Below are positions 1-9,294 of a stretch of DNA of 12,494 nucleotides, one piece after another. The DNA lies in contig NZ_ML142866.1 of NCBI RefSeq assembly GCF_004138495.1, positions 84,243-96,736 of the forward strand, read 5' to 3'. Each line of letters opens with the position of its first letter. Position 1 is the first letter of the stretch. Position numbers and translations under genes: made by a program. The stretch is from Phytoactinopolyspora endophytica (GTDB taxonomy: Bacteria > Actinomycetota > Actinomycetes > Jiangellales > Jiangellaceae). Under the pieces are notes generated by a model. That model saw only the letters and a list, made by a program, of their open reading frames with translations, made no database searches and was not told the DNA's origin.

Positions 1-668
1 CTCCCTTCGACGATCTGCCGCTGCGCCTCCCGCAGACGCCGGCTCGCGCCCTGGAGATGCTCGCGCAACTCGTTCAGCGCATCCTCGGTCTCGCCCCGGC
101 GCAGTCGCTCGAGTATCTCTGCGTGCGATTCGGCCGAGGGATGAAGATCCTCGTCCTGCGCGGTCGTGACCTGCAGGAGCGTGGTGAAGGTGGGTTGGAA
201 CTCCCGCCACACGTTGAGCAGACGGCGATGTCCGCACAGCTCATAGAAATACGAGTGGAACTCCAGGTCCGCCACGGCGAACTCGGCGGCGTCCCCTCGA
301 TCCGCAGCCTCACGCATCGCTGTCAACGGCCGCTCGAATGCTGCCCATTCACCGGAGAGACGTTCCGCGCAGAGCCTCAGCGCCAGCGATTCCAGCGATT
401 CACGGAGCGAGAACAGCTCGTCGACGTCAACGTCGTCCAGACCGATGACGTAGGTACCCCGTCCTCTCGTCTCGACCAGCCCTTCCGACTCGAGCTTCTT
501 CAGCGCGTCACGGATGGGTCCTCGACTGACGCCGAAATCCTGCGAGAGGCTCGATTCGACCAGGTGCTGGCCGGCAGGCAGCCGCCCGGTGACGATCAGC
601 ACCCGTAGCTCGTGCGCGACCTGCTCGCCAAGAGCCGTCTGCTTGATAGGCGAAACGTCAAGTGTCAT
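1..668 (-). CDS. GntR-family regulator, FadR/FCD subfamily (partial, C-terminus off the left edge)
   Basis: Transcription factor, about 222 residues visible, with no stop before the edge. Residues 10-75 form a GntR winged helix-turn-helix: the recognition region reads SQDFGVSRGPIRDALKKLE, followed by the wing ETRGRGTYVIG. From about residue 83 it matches the FCD ligand domain, and the four expected metal ligands are present: D134 and H138 (DLEFH), H182 (SHAEIL) and H204 (REHL). FCD regulators usually bind a small sugar acid or organic acid and release DNA; the effector here is unknown. The ATG at 668 follows only a weak purine run (TTGGA), but the protein starts as the family normally does. 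A 20-bp operator at 679-698 lies just upstream, and copies occur before all the catabolic genes here, so autoregulation and control of this cluster are inferred. Confidence 0.93.
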   Translation of the reverse strand, partial: MTLDVSPIKQTALGEQVAHELRVLIVTGRLPAGQHLVESSLSQDFGVSRGPIRDALKKLESEGLVETRGRGTYVIGLDDVDVDELFSLRESLESLALRLCAERLSGEWAAFERPLTAMREAADRGDAAEFAVADLEFHSYFYELCGHRRLLNVWREFQPTFTTLLQVTTAQDEDLHPSAESHAEILERLRRGETEDALNELREHLQGASRRLREAQRQIVEG

Positions 669-678
669 GTTATTCCAA

Positions 679-698
679 GTCTACAGTTAACCGTCAAC
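679..698. promoter_or_regulatory. operator A (gntR promoter)
   Basis: Three hexamers one base apart: GTCTAC-A-GTTAAC-C-GTCAAC. The last 13 bases (686-698) fit the near-palindrome GTTRAC-S-GTYAAC exactly. The same 13-mer occurs at 10646-10658 and its exact complement at 7562-7574. It sits between the probable gntR -10 and the start codon, consistent with self-repression. Binding by the GntR protein is inferred. Confidence 0.75.
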
Positions 699-703
699 TA
701 GCT

Positions 704-733
704 ACCTTACGGCCACTGATCCCCAAGCGTCAA
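704..733 (-). promoter_or_regulatory. probable gntR promoter
   Basis: Reading the minus strand: -35 TTGACG (733-728), 18-base spacer, -10 TAAGGT (709-704). The -10 ends five bases before operator A and would give a leader of about 30 bases. The -35 lies inside one arm of the terminator hairpin at 726-767, so the two elements share bases. Predicted from consensus only. Confidence 0.5.
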
Positions 734-767
734 GGTCGACATTCAGCGGGATGTCGACCTTGACGCT
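726..767 (-). terminator. hairpin terminator after the glycosidase gene
   Basis: A perfect 17-bp inverted repeat (arms 726-742 and 751-767, loop of 8), lying about 67 bases past the glycosidase stop codon and before the gntR promoter. There is no U-tract, as is common for actinobacterial terminators. It would separate the glycosidase transcript from gntR. Confidence 0.7.
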
Positions 768-833
768 CTTCCTCCGTCGATCAGCGCTGGCCACAGGAGG
801 GCAGGACCGATCGTGGCGTTCATGACCGGCTCG

Positions 834-3482
<2,649 letters not shown>

Positions 3483-3530
3483 GAGATTCCTCCTACGACG
3501 ATCGGTCGGCGCGCTTCACGGCGACAGCCA

Positions 3531-3671
3531 TCACAGCCACAGCAGCTTGGGTGTCCCGGCGTCGCGGCCGTTCTTGACCACGTGGTTTACGGGATGATCG
3601 GACAGCAGACACCCCTTCGGGAAGGTGAGGACGGCCCGCAGGCCGCGTCTCCCGGCAGGAAGAGATGACAT
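3531..3671 (-). CDS. possible 46-residue leader ORF before the glycosidase gene
   Basis: From ATG at 3671 to TGA at 3531, between operator B and the glycosidase start, 48 bases upstream of the latter. It would encode a basic 46-residue peptide ending in GTPKLLWL. No ribosome binding site is visible before the ATG, although leaderless starts are common in actinobacteria. The frame continues open upstream into the permease gene, so it could be a chance extension. Not recognised as any family. Confidence 0.2.
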   Translation of the reverse strand: MSSLPAGRRGLRAVLTFPKGCLLSDHPVNHVVKNGRDAGTPKLLWL

Positions 3672-3681
3672 GGTGAGATCA

Positions 3682-3701
3682 GTCAACCGTTGCTGGTTAA
3701 C
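3682..3701. promoter_or_regulatory. operator B (upstream of the glycosidase gene)
   Basis: GTCAAC-C-GTTGCT-G-GTTAAC, the same 7-base spaced triple hexamer as elsewhere. It nearly duplicates operator E (10241-10260), with 17 of 20 bases identical. The outer arms form the inverted repeat GTYAACC-N6-GGTTRAC. It is about 200 bases upstream of the glycosidase start, implying that this gene has its own regulated promoter in addition to possible read-through from the transporter genes. No convincing -35/-10 pair was found here. Confidence 0.7.
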
Positions 3702-3723
3702 CGACTGCGATGGGTGCTCACTA

Positions 3724-3749
3724 GTGACCGTCGTCGTCCGACGGATCAC
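3724..3749 (-). terminator. weak hairpin after the second permease gene
   Basis: An imperfect inverted repeat (GTGACCGTCG pairing with CGACGGATCAC, one bulged A, loop of 5) begins 12 bases after the permease stop codon. There is no U-tract. It may attenuate or stop transcription between the transporter genes and the glycosidase gene. Confidence 0.35.
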
Positions 3750-3760
3750 GATGCCGGTGT

Positions 3761-4669
3761 CTAGTTCTTCACCGCTCCGGCCAGGCCTTCGACGAAGTAG
3801 CGCTGCAGCACGAGGAAGACCACGATGATCGGCAAGGTGCTCAGCGTCGCCGCGGCGGTCATCCCGGACCAGTCCGAGTAGTCGTCGCCCCGGAAGGAGT
3901 AGATACCCACGGAGAGCGGCCGCAAGTCCGGCTGCGCCAGCGTGAGAACCAGCGGGATCAGGAAGCTGTTCCACGTTCTCATCAGCGTCAGGATGATGGC
4001 GGTCGCGATCGCCGGCTTCGCCAGCGGCAGCATGATCTGCCAGAAGGTTCGGAAGAATCCCGCCCCGTCAACCGTGGCGGCCTCGTCGAGCTCACGCGGC
4101 AGTCGCTGGAAGTACCCGGCGAACAGCAAGATGGTGATGACATTCGCTCCGCCGGCCTCGGCAAGAATCACGCCCAGCAGGTTCCCGCTCAAGCCGAGGC
4201 GGTTGACCAGATCGAAGACGGGAATGACCGTGTATCCCTCGGGCAGGAACACCGTCGCGATGAGGGCACCGTAGATGAACTTACGGCCGACGAAGGTGTA
4301 GCGCCCGAGCGCGTATCCCAGCATCGAGGTCGTGATCACGACAATCGCGACCGTCCCTGCCGAGATGATGACGCTGTTCCAGAAGTACTGGCCGATATGC
4401 GCTTCTTCCCAGGCCCGGGAGTAGTTCTCCCACTGGGGCGCATCCGGAATCAGGTCGAAGCTTCCGAAGATCTCCCGATTAGTCTTCAGCGACGACGCGA
4501 TCATCCACAGGAACGGGTACATCCAGAGGAAGCCGACCCCCGCGAGGACGACGCTCGTCACGAGTTCTCTCAGCCGCCTGGGCGTAAGCTTCGGCCGGAA
4601 CCTCCGGCGTGGCTGGTCGTTCACCGGCGGTTGCGCCGCAGCGTGTTCACGAGTCTCTACCGAGCTCAC
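3761..4669 (-). CDS. carbohydrate ABC transporter permease (MalG/UgpE type)
   Basis: 302 residues, an inner-membrane subunit of a binding-protein-dependent sugar importer. Membrane segments begin at about residue 36 (VTSVVLAGVGFLWMYPFLW), and at least five further hydrophobic stretches follow. The cytoplasmic EAA loop, which contacts the ATPase, reads ELDEAATVDGAGFFRTFWQIMLPLAKP-like and sits in the last third, as in MalG-type proteins. The start is the GTG at 4669: it overlaps the upstream permease stop as GTGA and has GGAGG nine bases before it, so the two genes are probably translationally coupled. A longer upstream reading in this frame only runs through the other permease gene and does not look like protein. 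The substrate is not readable but is presumably an oligosaccharide released by the neighbouring glycosidase. Confidence 0.95.
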   Translation of the reverse strand: MSSVETREHAAAQPPVNDQPRRRFRPKLTPRRLRELVTSVVLAGVGFLWMYPFLWMIASSLKTNREIFGSFDLIPDAPQWENYSRAWEEAHIGQYFWNSVIISAGTVAIVVITTSMLGYALGRYTFVGRKFIYGALIATVFLPEGYTVIPVFDLVNRLGLSGNLLGVILAEAGGANVITILLFAGYFQRLPRELDEAATVDGAGFFRTFWQIMLPLAKPAIATAIILTLMRTWNSFLIPLVLTLAQPDLRPLSVGIYSFRGDDYSDWSGMTAAATLSTLPIIVVFLVLQRYFVEGLAGAVKN

Positions 4670-5667
4670 TGGTCTTCGCCTCCCGTTTCCGTGCGCGCCG
4701 CCGCTCTGAGCGAGCGTGCACGACGCAGCGCCCACCCCTGTCCCAGCGCGATCACCATGACCGCCACACCGAAGATCACGGCTACGGCGGACGCGTAGCC
4801 CATCCGCGGTTCCACAGCACCCTCCGGGGCGAACGCGAGCCGGTAGACGTAGAGCTCCACCAACTCGGTCGAGTAGTTCGGCCGGCCCTGTGTCATCGCT
4901 TGCACCAGGCCGAATACCTGCAGCGTCGACACCACACTGATCAAGGCGATCAGGATGGCGAAAGGCTTGATCAGCGGCATGGTGATATCCCGGTGCATCC
5001 GCCATCGCCCGGCACCGTCCATCCGCGCCGCCTCATACAAGCCGGCCGGCACGGTCTGCAAGGCGACCAGCCAGTAGATCATCGTGATCCCGAACGACTT
5101 CCAGATGTGTACCGCAACGACCGAGATCAACGCGGTATCCACACTGCCGAGGAAATCGATCGGCGTGCCGACCAGCCCGGTCTCCAACAACGCGATGTTC
5201 ACGGGACCGTCGAACGGGCTCAGCAGGAGCGACCACACCACGCCCACGACCGCCATCGTGGTGACGACCGGCAAGAAGAAGATCGTTCGAAATATCGAAC
5301 GCATCCGGAGCGCCGCGTCGTTCAGAATGATCGCGACGACGAGTGCGAGGAACAGGCGGATCGGGACGTCGATGGAGGTGAAGAGGAACGAGCGCCCAAA
5401 GGCACGCCAGAAGAACGGGTCCGATACCGCCTCTCGATAGTTGTCGAGGCCCACGAACTCGCCGTCGGCCGTGATTCCCGACCATTCGAGGAAGGATATG
5501 AACCACGACGCGACGATCGGGTAGAAGGTGAACAGCCCGGCGAGGATCATCGCAGGCAGGATGAAGACGTAGCACCAGATGGTGGTCACCCGCCGCGCTT
5601 TGTTCCGCGGTAGCTTAGACCGTTTCACCGGCGGGCTGGCTGCCGGCTTGGTGGCAGTTTGAGTCAT
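4666..5667 (-). CDS. carbohydrate ABC transporter permease (MalF/UgpA type)
   Basis: 333 residues, partner of the downstream permease. A basic cytoplasmic N-terminus (about 1-28) is followed by a first membrane segment (IWCYVFILPAMILAGLFTFY) and several more. The EAA motif reads GLYEAARMDGAGRWRMHRDITMPLIKP-like at about residues 220-246. The PF-rich extracellular loop after the first segment, with FLEWSG and DNYREAVSDPFFWRAF, is typical of this subfamily. The ATG at 5667 lies 45 bases after the solute-binding protein stop; the ribosome binding site before it is weak (CGGG), which could lower expression relative to the binding protein. No ATP-binding subunit gene follows, so the importer probably borrows a shared ATPase of the MsiK/MsmX kind encoded elsewhere. 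Confidence 0.95.
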   Translation of the reverse strand: MTQTATKPAASPPVKRSKLPRNKARRVTTIWCYVFILPAMILAGLFTFYPIVASWFISFLEWSGITADGEFVGLDNYREAVSDPFFWRAFGRSFLFTSIDVPIRLFLALVVAIILNDAALRMRSIFRTIFFLPVVTTMAVVGVVWSLLLSPFDGPVNIALLETGLVGTPIDFLGSVDTALISVVAVHIWKSFGITMIYWLVALQTVPAGLYEAARMDGAGRWRMHRDITMPLIKPFAILIALISVVSTLQVFGLVQAMTQGRPNYSTELVELYVYRLAFAPEGAVEPRMGYASAVAVIFGVAVMVIALGQGWALRRARSLRAAARTETGGEDQ

Positions 5668-5712
5668 GATGTCGGGCCCGTTTCGTGTGGGACGCGCGTC
5701 AACAAGCGCCGA

Positions 5713-7272
5713 TCACAGCTGCTCGTACATGTCCGGCGTGTAGTCAGATCGGGGATCCAGGTTCGGGAAGACCCAGTCCTCACGGGAGAGCGTCGCCCCG
5801 TCCGACACCGCGGCGTCGACGGCACGGTCGAACTCCTCTTCCGACCTGTCCTTGAGACCCTGCATCGCCTTACGCACATCGGTCTCCTCTCCGATGAAGA
5901 TCGCCTCGACGACATCGTCGAATGTCGGAGTGATCGCGCGCAGCTCGCGGTTGACCTGAACGACGTCAGGATTGCGCAGCAACGGATCCGGCACGAGGAT
6001 CATCTCGTCGGTCAGATCTGCCACCTGTTGAGCCTGCTCGTCGAGTCCGCCGATCTCAGCGAGTGCCTCATCCAGGTAGGGCCGGATAGACACACCACCG
6101 AAGAGCTCAGCCATGTAGCGCTGGCCGGCCATGCTGCCTTCGTAGGCAAGGATCGCACCTGCGATGTCTCCAAGCTCGCTCCCGGCGAAGAGCCACAGAG
6201 AGTTCTGCAGGTTGATCGGCGAATGCCCCAGCGGTACAGGGTCGACGCCGTCAGGCACCGGCTGCGCCGCCACACCGACCTCGAAGGTGGGATCCTCCTC
6301 GCGCCAGAGATCGACGTTGAACGGTGACCACATCACCATGCCGCCGGCTCCCTGCAGCATCCGGGCCCGGATCTCGTCCGGATTCATGGACAACGAGCCT
6401 GGGAGGATACTGCCGTCGTCGAACATGGCCTGGAAGAGCTCGATGGCGGCGATGAACTCGTCACTGGTGTAGGCGAACTCTCCGTTGCGGGGATCGATGA
6501 AGCCGCCCAGCGTGTTGATCACTGGAGAGCCCGCCATCCTCGCCATGTTCGCGATGTAGTTCCCACCGGCGCGGATCCGGTAGGTCAAGCCGTACGATCG
6601 CCCGTCCCCGGCATCTGTGACCGCCTTGGCCGCCGCCCGGAAGGTGTCCCATGTCAGGGGTTCAGTGGCGGGATCGTACCCCGCATCGTTGTAGAGCTGC
6701 TTGTCGTACAGCACCATGGTGTCGTAGATCTTGTTCGACCGGATCGGGAAGGTGTACGTCTTCCCGTCGAACACATTGATGTTGTCGAAGAACGAGCCCT
6801 CAGGAAACCCCGCCTTCCAGTTCTCGAAGTCGGGGATGAAGTCGTCGAGGGGCTGAACCCAGCCGTCCTCGACCGCACGGACCGCGGACAACGTGGCGTC
6901 GGGGAGAACGAAGACATCGTGGGCGGATTGGTTGCGCACACCGAGCCCGACGACCTCAGACAGCTCGGAACCCGGCATGCTGTCGTGAGCGATCTCGATG
7001 TTGGGGTACTTGGCCTGGACCTCAGCGAGGACATTGGCATGGTATTGCTGGCCCAGGACTCCGGCAGTCGTGAGCCAGCGCAGTTGCACATCGCCCTCTG
7101 GCACGTTCTCGATGGCCGGGAAGCCGAGGTCGCTCGCGTCGTCCGTCGGCGCTTCGGCGGCCGACCCGTCGTCTCCTCCCCCACAGCCGGCGACGGCGGT
7201 GCCTGCGACGGCGGCCCCACTGAGGGCGAGGAATCGTCGTCTGGTCAGATCGAGCTCTCGCGGACCGTTCAT
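5713..7272 (-). CDS. Tat-exported sugar-binding lipoprotein of the ABC importer (solute-binding family 1)
   Basis: 519 residues. The ATG at 7272 is preferred over one at 7305 because AGGAGG lies eight bases before it and the signal peptide then starts normally. The signal has a twin-arginine motif (LTRRRFLAL, from residue 9) and a lipobox ending at C30 (AVAGC), then a Gly/Asp/Ser linker, indicating an exported, lipid-anchored protein. The mature part has the usual family features: a substrate-lobe opening (VQLRWLTTAGVLGQQYHANVLAEVQAKYPNIEI-like), the middle section with ALELFQAMFDDG-like spacing, and a GVSIRPYLDEAL hinge-type segment. It is somewhat longer than typical 420-450-residue members. 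It is the first gene of the transport operon and should decide which glycan fragment enters. A promoter and operator lie directly upstream. Confidence 0.95.
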   Translation of the reverse strand: MNGPRELDLTRRRFLALSGAAVAGTAVAGCGGGDDGSAAEAPTDDASDLGFPAIENVPEGDVQLRWLTTAGVLGQQYHANVLAEVQAKYPNIEIAHDSMPGSELSEVVGLGVRNQSAHDVFVLPDATLSAVRAVEDGWVQPLDDFIPDFENWKAGFPEGSFFDNINVFDGKTYTFPIRSNKIYDTMVLYDKQLYNDAGYDPATEPLTWDTFRAAAKAVTDAGDGRSYGLTYRIRAGGNYIANMARMAGSPVINTLGGFIDPRNGEFAYTSDEFIAAIELFQAMFDDGSILPGSLSMNPDEIRARMLQGAGGMVMWSPFNVDLWREEDPTFEVGVAAQPVPDGVDPVPLGHSPINLQNSLWLFAGSELGDIAGAILAYEGSMAGQRYMAELFGGVSIRPYLDEALAEIGGLDEQAQQVADLTDEMILVPDPLLRNPDVVQVNRELRAITPTFDDVVEAIFIGEETDVRKAMQGLKDRSEEEFDRAVDAAVSDGATLSREDWVFPNLDPRSDYTPDMYEQL

Positions 7273-7386
7273 GGCCTTCTCCTCCTCGAGAATTTCAGGT
7301 GACATAGCTCGCCCGGCGTCCGGGCGGCAGATGAACGCACGGTGTCACGGAACAACCAGCGGGCGATATTCACATTGTCGTTGTCC

Positions 7387-7406
7387 GTCGACGGTTGACC
7401 GTTACC
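7387..7406. promoter_or_regulatory. operator C (transport operon)
   Basis: GTCGAC-G-GTTGAC-C-GTTACC, triple hexamer with 7-base period. It lies two bases downstream of the -10 at 7409-7414 and so would cover the transcription start of the solute-binding protein and permease operon, a repressor position. A weaker half-site (GCTAACC) lies at 7423-7429 between the -35 and -10. Confidence 0.72.
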
Positions 7407-7408
7407 AC

Positions 7409-7437
7409 ATCATGTAGGTGCGGCTAACCGATGTCAA
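7409..7437 (-). promoter_or_regulatory. probable promoter of the transport operon
   Basis: On the minus strand: a perfect -35 TTGACA (7437-7432), 17-base spacer, -10 CATGAT (7414-7409, four of six matches). Transcription would start near 7402, inside operator C, leaving a leader of about 130 bases before the ATG at 7272. Confidence 0.55.
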
Positions 7438-7528
7438 GAGCGGTTACTTCGGGATCGGACACACGGACGAAACAGACAAGCACGCACCCTGACCATCACC
7501 CGCACCCACGCCCGCCGGCTTGAGAAGC

Positions 7529-7558
7529 TTGACAACCAGCAGATACGCGGTCGACCAT
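7529..7558 (+). promoter_or_regulatory. candidate promoter of sulfatase 1
   Basis: A perfect -35 TTGACA (7529-7534), 18-base spacer and a poor -10 GACCAT (7553-7558, three of six). The layout matches the other promoters here, with the operator starting three bases downstream, which is the main reason for calling it. Confidence 0.35.
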
Positions 7559-7561
7559 AAC

Positions 7562-7581
7562 GTTGACGGTTAACCGTCATC
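7562..7581. promoter_or_regulatory. operator D (sulfatase 1)
   Basis: GTTGAC-G-GTTAAC-C-GTCATC. The first 13 bases are the exact reverse complement of the core of operator A, so the site is among the best in the set. It lies 119 bases upstream of the sulfatase 1 start codon. Confidence 0.75.
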
Positions 7582-7700
7582 CGACGTGCCGGCAACGCCT
7601 CTGTCCTGCGCGCGGAACGATGTCGTAGACAGGTAGACAGCTCGGCCGACGTCCATCCCGAGTGTTCACTCGTCGGACATAAGGAGAGGAAGACCACCAG

Positions 7701-9125
7701 ATGCCTACAGGCACGAACGACGATCGCCCGAACATTCTGTTCCTGCTTGGTGACGACTGGGGGTGGGGTGATCTCGGGTGCTTCGGCCACCAACGGGCGC
7801 GCACACCACATCTGGACCGGCTCGCCGCACAGGGTTCGCGGTACACCCAGTTCTATGTCGCCTCCCCGCTGTGCTCACCGAGCAGAGCGTCGTTCTTGAC
7901 AGGCCTGTTCCCTGGACGCGTCGGATTCCACCACGTCTGTGCGCCACGGTTCAACCGGGAGCGGGGCGTACCGGACTTTCTTGATCCGACGGTGCCGACT
8001 GTGAGCCGGACGCTGTCCACGGTCGGGTACCGCACGGCCCATTTCGGCAAGTGGCATCTCGGCCACACCGAGGATGCCCCGGCCCCTGGGGAGTACGGCT
8101 TCGACACGTACGTCTCGACGCAGGCCACCGGACCGTCGCTGGTCGATAGCTACTTCGCGCAGGCGTCCGGCACTCAGCGGCCCGCAGACGACGCCGCCGC
8201 CTTCGACGAGTTCCGTCCACACTCTTCGCGCGTCATCGCCGACGAGGCGATCAGCTGGCTGGGTGAGAACGCAGACTCGGACGCACCGTTCTTCATGCAG
8301 CTGTGGTTGCTAGACATGCACTCCACGCTCGATCCGCCAACCGAGCAGCTGGAGGAGTACCGGCACCTCACGGCGGGGAATGCCAAGGAGTGGGGCGCAT
8401 TGGCGAACTACTACTCGGTGCTCAGCGAGGCTGACCGGCAGATGGGCAGGGTGCTGGACGCGCTGTCCGAGCGTGGCCTCGCAGAGAACACCATCGTCAT
8501 TTTCACCGGCGACAATGGTCCTGAAGACATGTATGTCCCGGGAGCGTCGCACTCGGCCGCAGGAAGCGCCGGGCCGTTCCGCGGTCGCAAACGGAGCCTG
8601 TACGAGGGCGGCGTCCGGATGCCGCTGATCGTGCACTGGCCCGGACACACCGACGCGGGCGCCGTCGACGACGTCTCCGTGCTCTCCAGCGTCGACCTGC
8701 ACGCCACACTGAGTGCCATCGCCGGGATCCAGCCTCCGGACACCGACGGCGGGGATGTCAGCGCCGCCTGGACCGGCCAAGCCCACCGCCGTCAGAAGCC
8801 CTTGATGTGGGAGCACCGGTTTCCGAACGGCAGCCATCCCGTACATTGCAGCCCAGCGTCGGCGATCCGCGACGGCGACCTCAAGCTGCTGGTCAATCCA
8901 GACGATTCACGCGTCGAGTTGTACGACGTCCCGCGTGATCCGATGGAGCTGACCAATGTCGCCGATCGCCATCCCGCCGAAGTAGCCGACATGGAACGCC
9001 GCCTACGCGCATACACGGCGACACTGCCCGACGGCCCCCGGCATCCCGACGCCGGCTCGAACCACTACCCGTGGCCGGAGAAAGGCGTCATCGAGCCCCC
9101 GCCACGCGCAGCGTGGGCGCTCTGA
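7701..9125 (+). CDS. sulfatase 1, Cys-type, arylsulfatase A-like, apparently cytoplasmic
   Basis: 474 residues. Hydrolyses a sulfate ester, probably on an imported sugar. The maturation signature C58-S-P-S-R62, followed by ASFLTG, is complete, so the Cys should be converted to formylglycine by a generating enzyme not encoded here. Other active-site features of the family are present: the metal-ligand pair D18-D19 (LLGDDW), GKWHLG with K117, the calcium ligands D271-N272 (FTGDNGPE), and K297 in the RGRKRSLYEGG segment. The chain starts directly with NILFLLGDDW and has no signal peptide, unlike most secreted sulfatases, which suggests intracellular desulfation after ABC import. The ATG at 7701 follows AAGGAGAGG. 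The gene is transcribed away from the transport operon, with operator D upstream, and ends at a strong hairpin. Exact substrate unknown. Confidence 0.93.
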   Translation: MPTGTNDDRPNILFLLGDDWGWGDLGCFGHQRARTPHLDRLAAQGSRYTQFYVASPLCSPSRASFLTGLFPGRVGFHHVCAPRFNRERGVPDFLDPTVPTVSRTLSTVGYRTAHFGKWHLGHTEDAPAPGEYGFDTYVSTQATGPSLVDSYFAQASGTQRPADDAAAFDEFRPHSSRVIADEAISWLGENADSDAPFFMQLWLLDMHSTLDPPTEQLEEYRHLTAGNAKEWGALANYYSVLSEADRQMGRVLDALSERGLAENTIVIFTGDNGPEDMYVPGASHSAAGSAGPFRGRKRSLYEGGVRMPLIVHWPGHTDAGAVDDVSVLSSVDLHATLSAIAGIQPPDTDGGDVSAAWTGQAHRRQKPLMWEHRFPNGSHPVHCSPASAIRDGDLKLLVNPDDSRVELYDVPRDPMELTNVADRHPAEVADMERRLRAYTATLPDGPRHPDAGSNHYPWPEKGVIEPPPRAAWAL

Positions 9126-9134
9126 CGTCACCAC

Positions 9135-9189
9135 CGACGCTGCCCGCCTGGAAACCCCAAACTCGTGGGTTTCCAGGCGGGCAGCGTCG
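9135..9189 (+). terminator. hairpin terminator after sulfatase 1
   Basis: A perfect 23-bp inverted repeat (9135-9157 with 9167-9189, loop of 9) starting 10 bases after the sulfatase 1 stop codon. The plus strand after it is mildly U-rich (TGTCTGTCTTGT). Its length without a mismatch is well above what a terminator requires. Confidence 0.8.
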
Positions 9190-9208
9190 TGTCTGTCTTG
9201 TCCCCGTA

Positions 9209-9265
9209 CCGCGGATGACACTCTGCCGGACCTGTGAGGCAGGCCCGGCAGAGTGTCATCCGCGG
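9209..9265 (-). terminator. hairpin terminator after the aldolase gene
   Basis: A perfect 21-bp inverted repeat (9209-9229 with 9245-9265) topped, after one mismatch, by a 4-bp inner stem (CCTG with CAGG). It starts 30 bases past the aldolase stop codon and faces the sulfatase 1 terminator, so the convergent genes are insulated on both sides. No U-tract. Confidence 0.78.
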
Positions 9266-9294
9266 ATATCTGTGTCGTCAGGGCATCAGGGCAC

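Larger units (their letters stand above)
7273..7700. other. divergent control region between the transport operon and sulfatase 1
   Basis: 428 bases without a convincing gene. It holds the transport-operon promoter with operator C on one side and a candidate sulfatase 1 promoter with operator D on the other. The two operators are about 175 bases apart, so each transcript seems to have its own site. Between 7581 and 7700 nothing else is clear apart from a short direct repeat of TAGACAG (from about 7627). Open frames crossing the region lack ribosome binding sites and protein-like composition. Confidence 0.7.

Noticed and set aside
4670..5005. N-terminal extension of the second permease to an ATG at 5005
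   Set aside because: The extension runs out of frame through the other permease and is not protein-like; the GTG at 4669 has a good ribosome binding site and the typical GTGA overlap.
7434..7811. A 125-residue minus-strand open frame in the divergent region
   Set aside because: It overlaps operator D and the start of sulfatase 1 on the other strand, and has Arg/Ser-rich composition without recognisable features.
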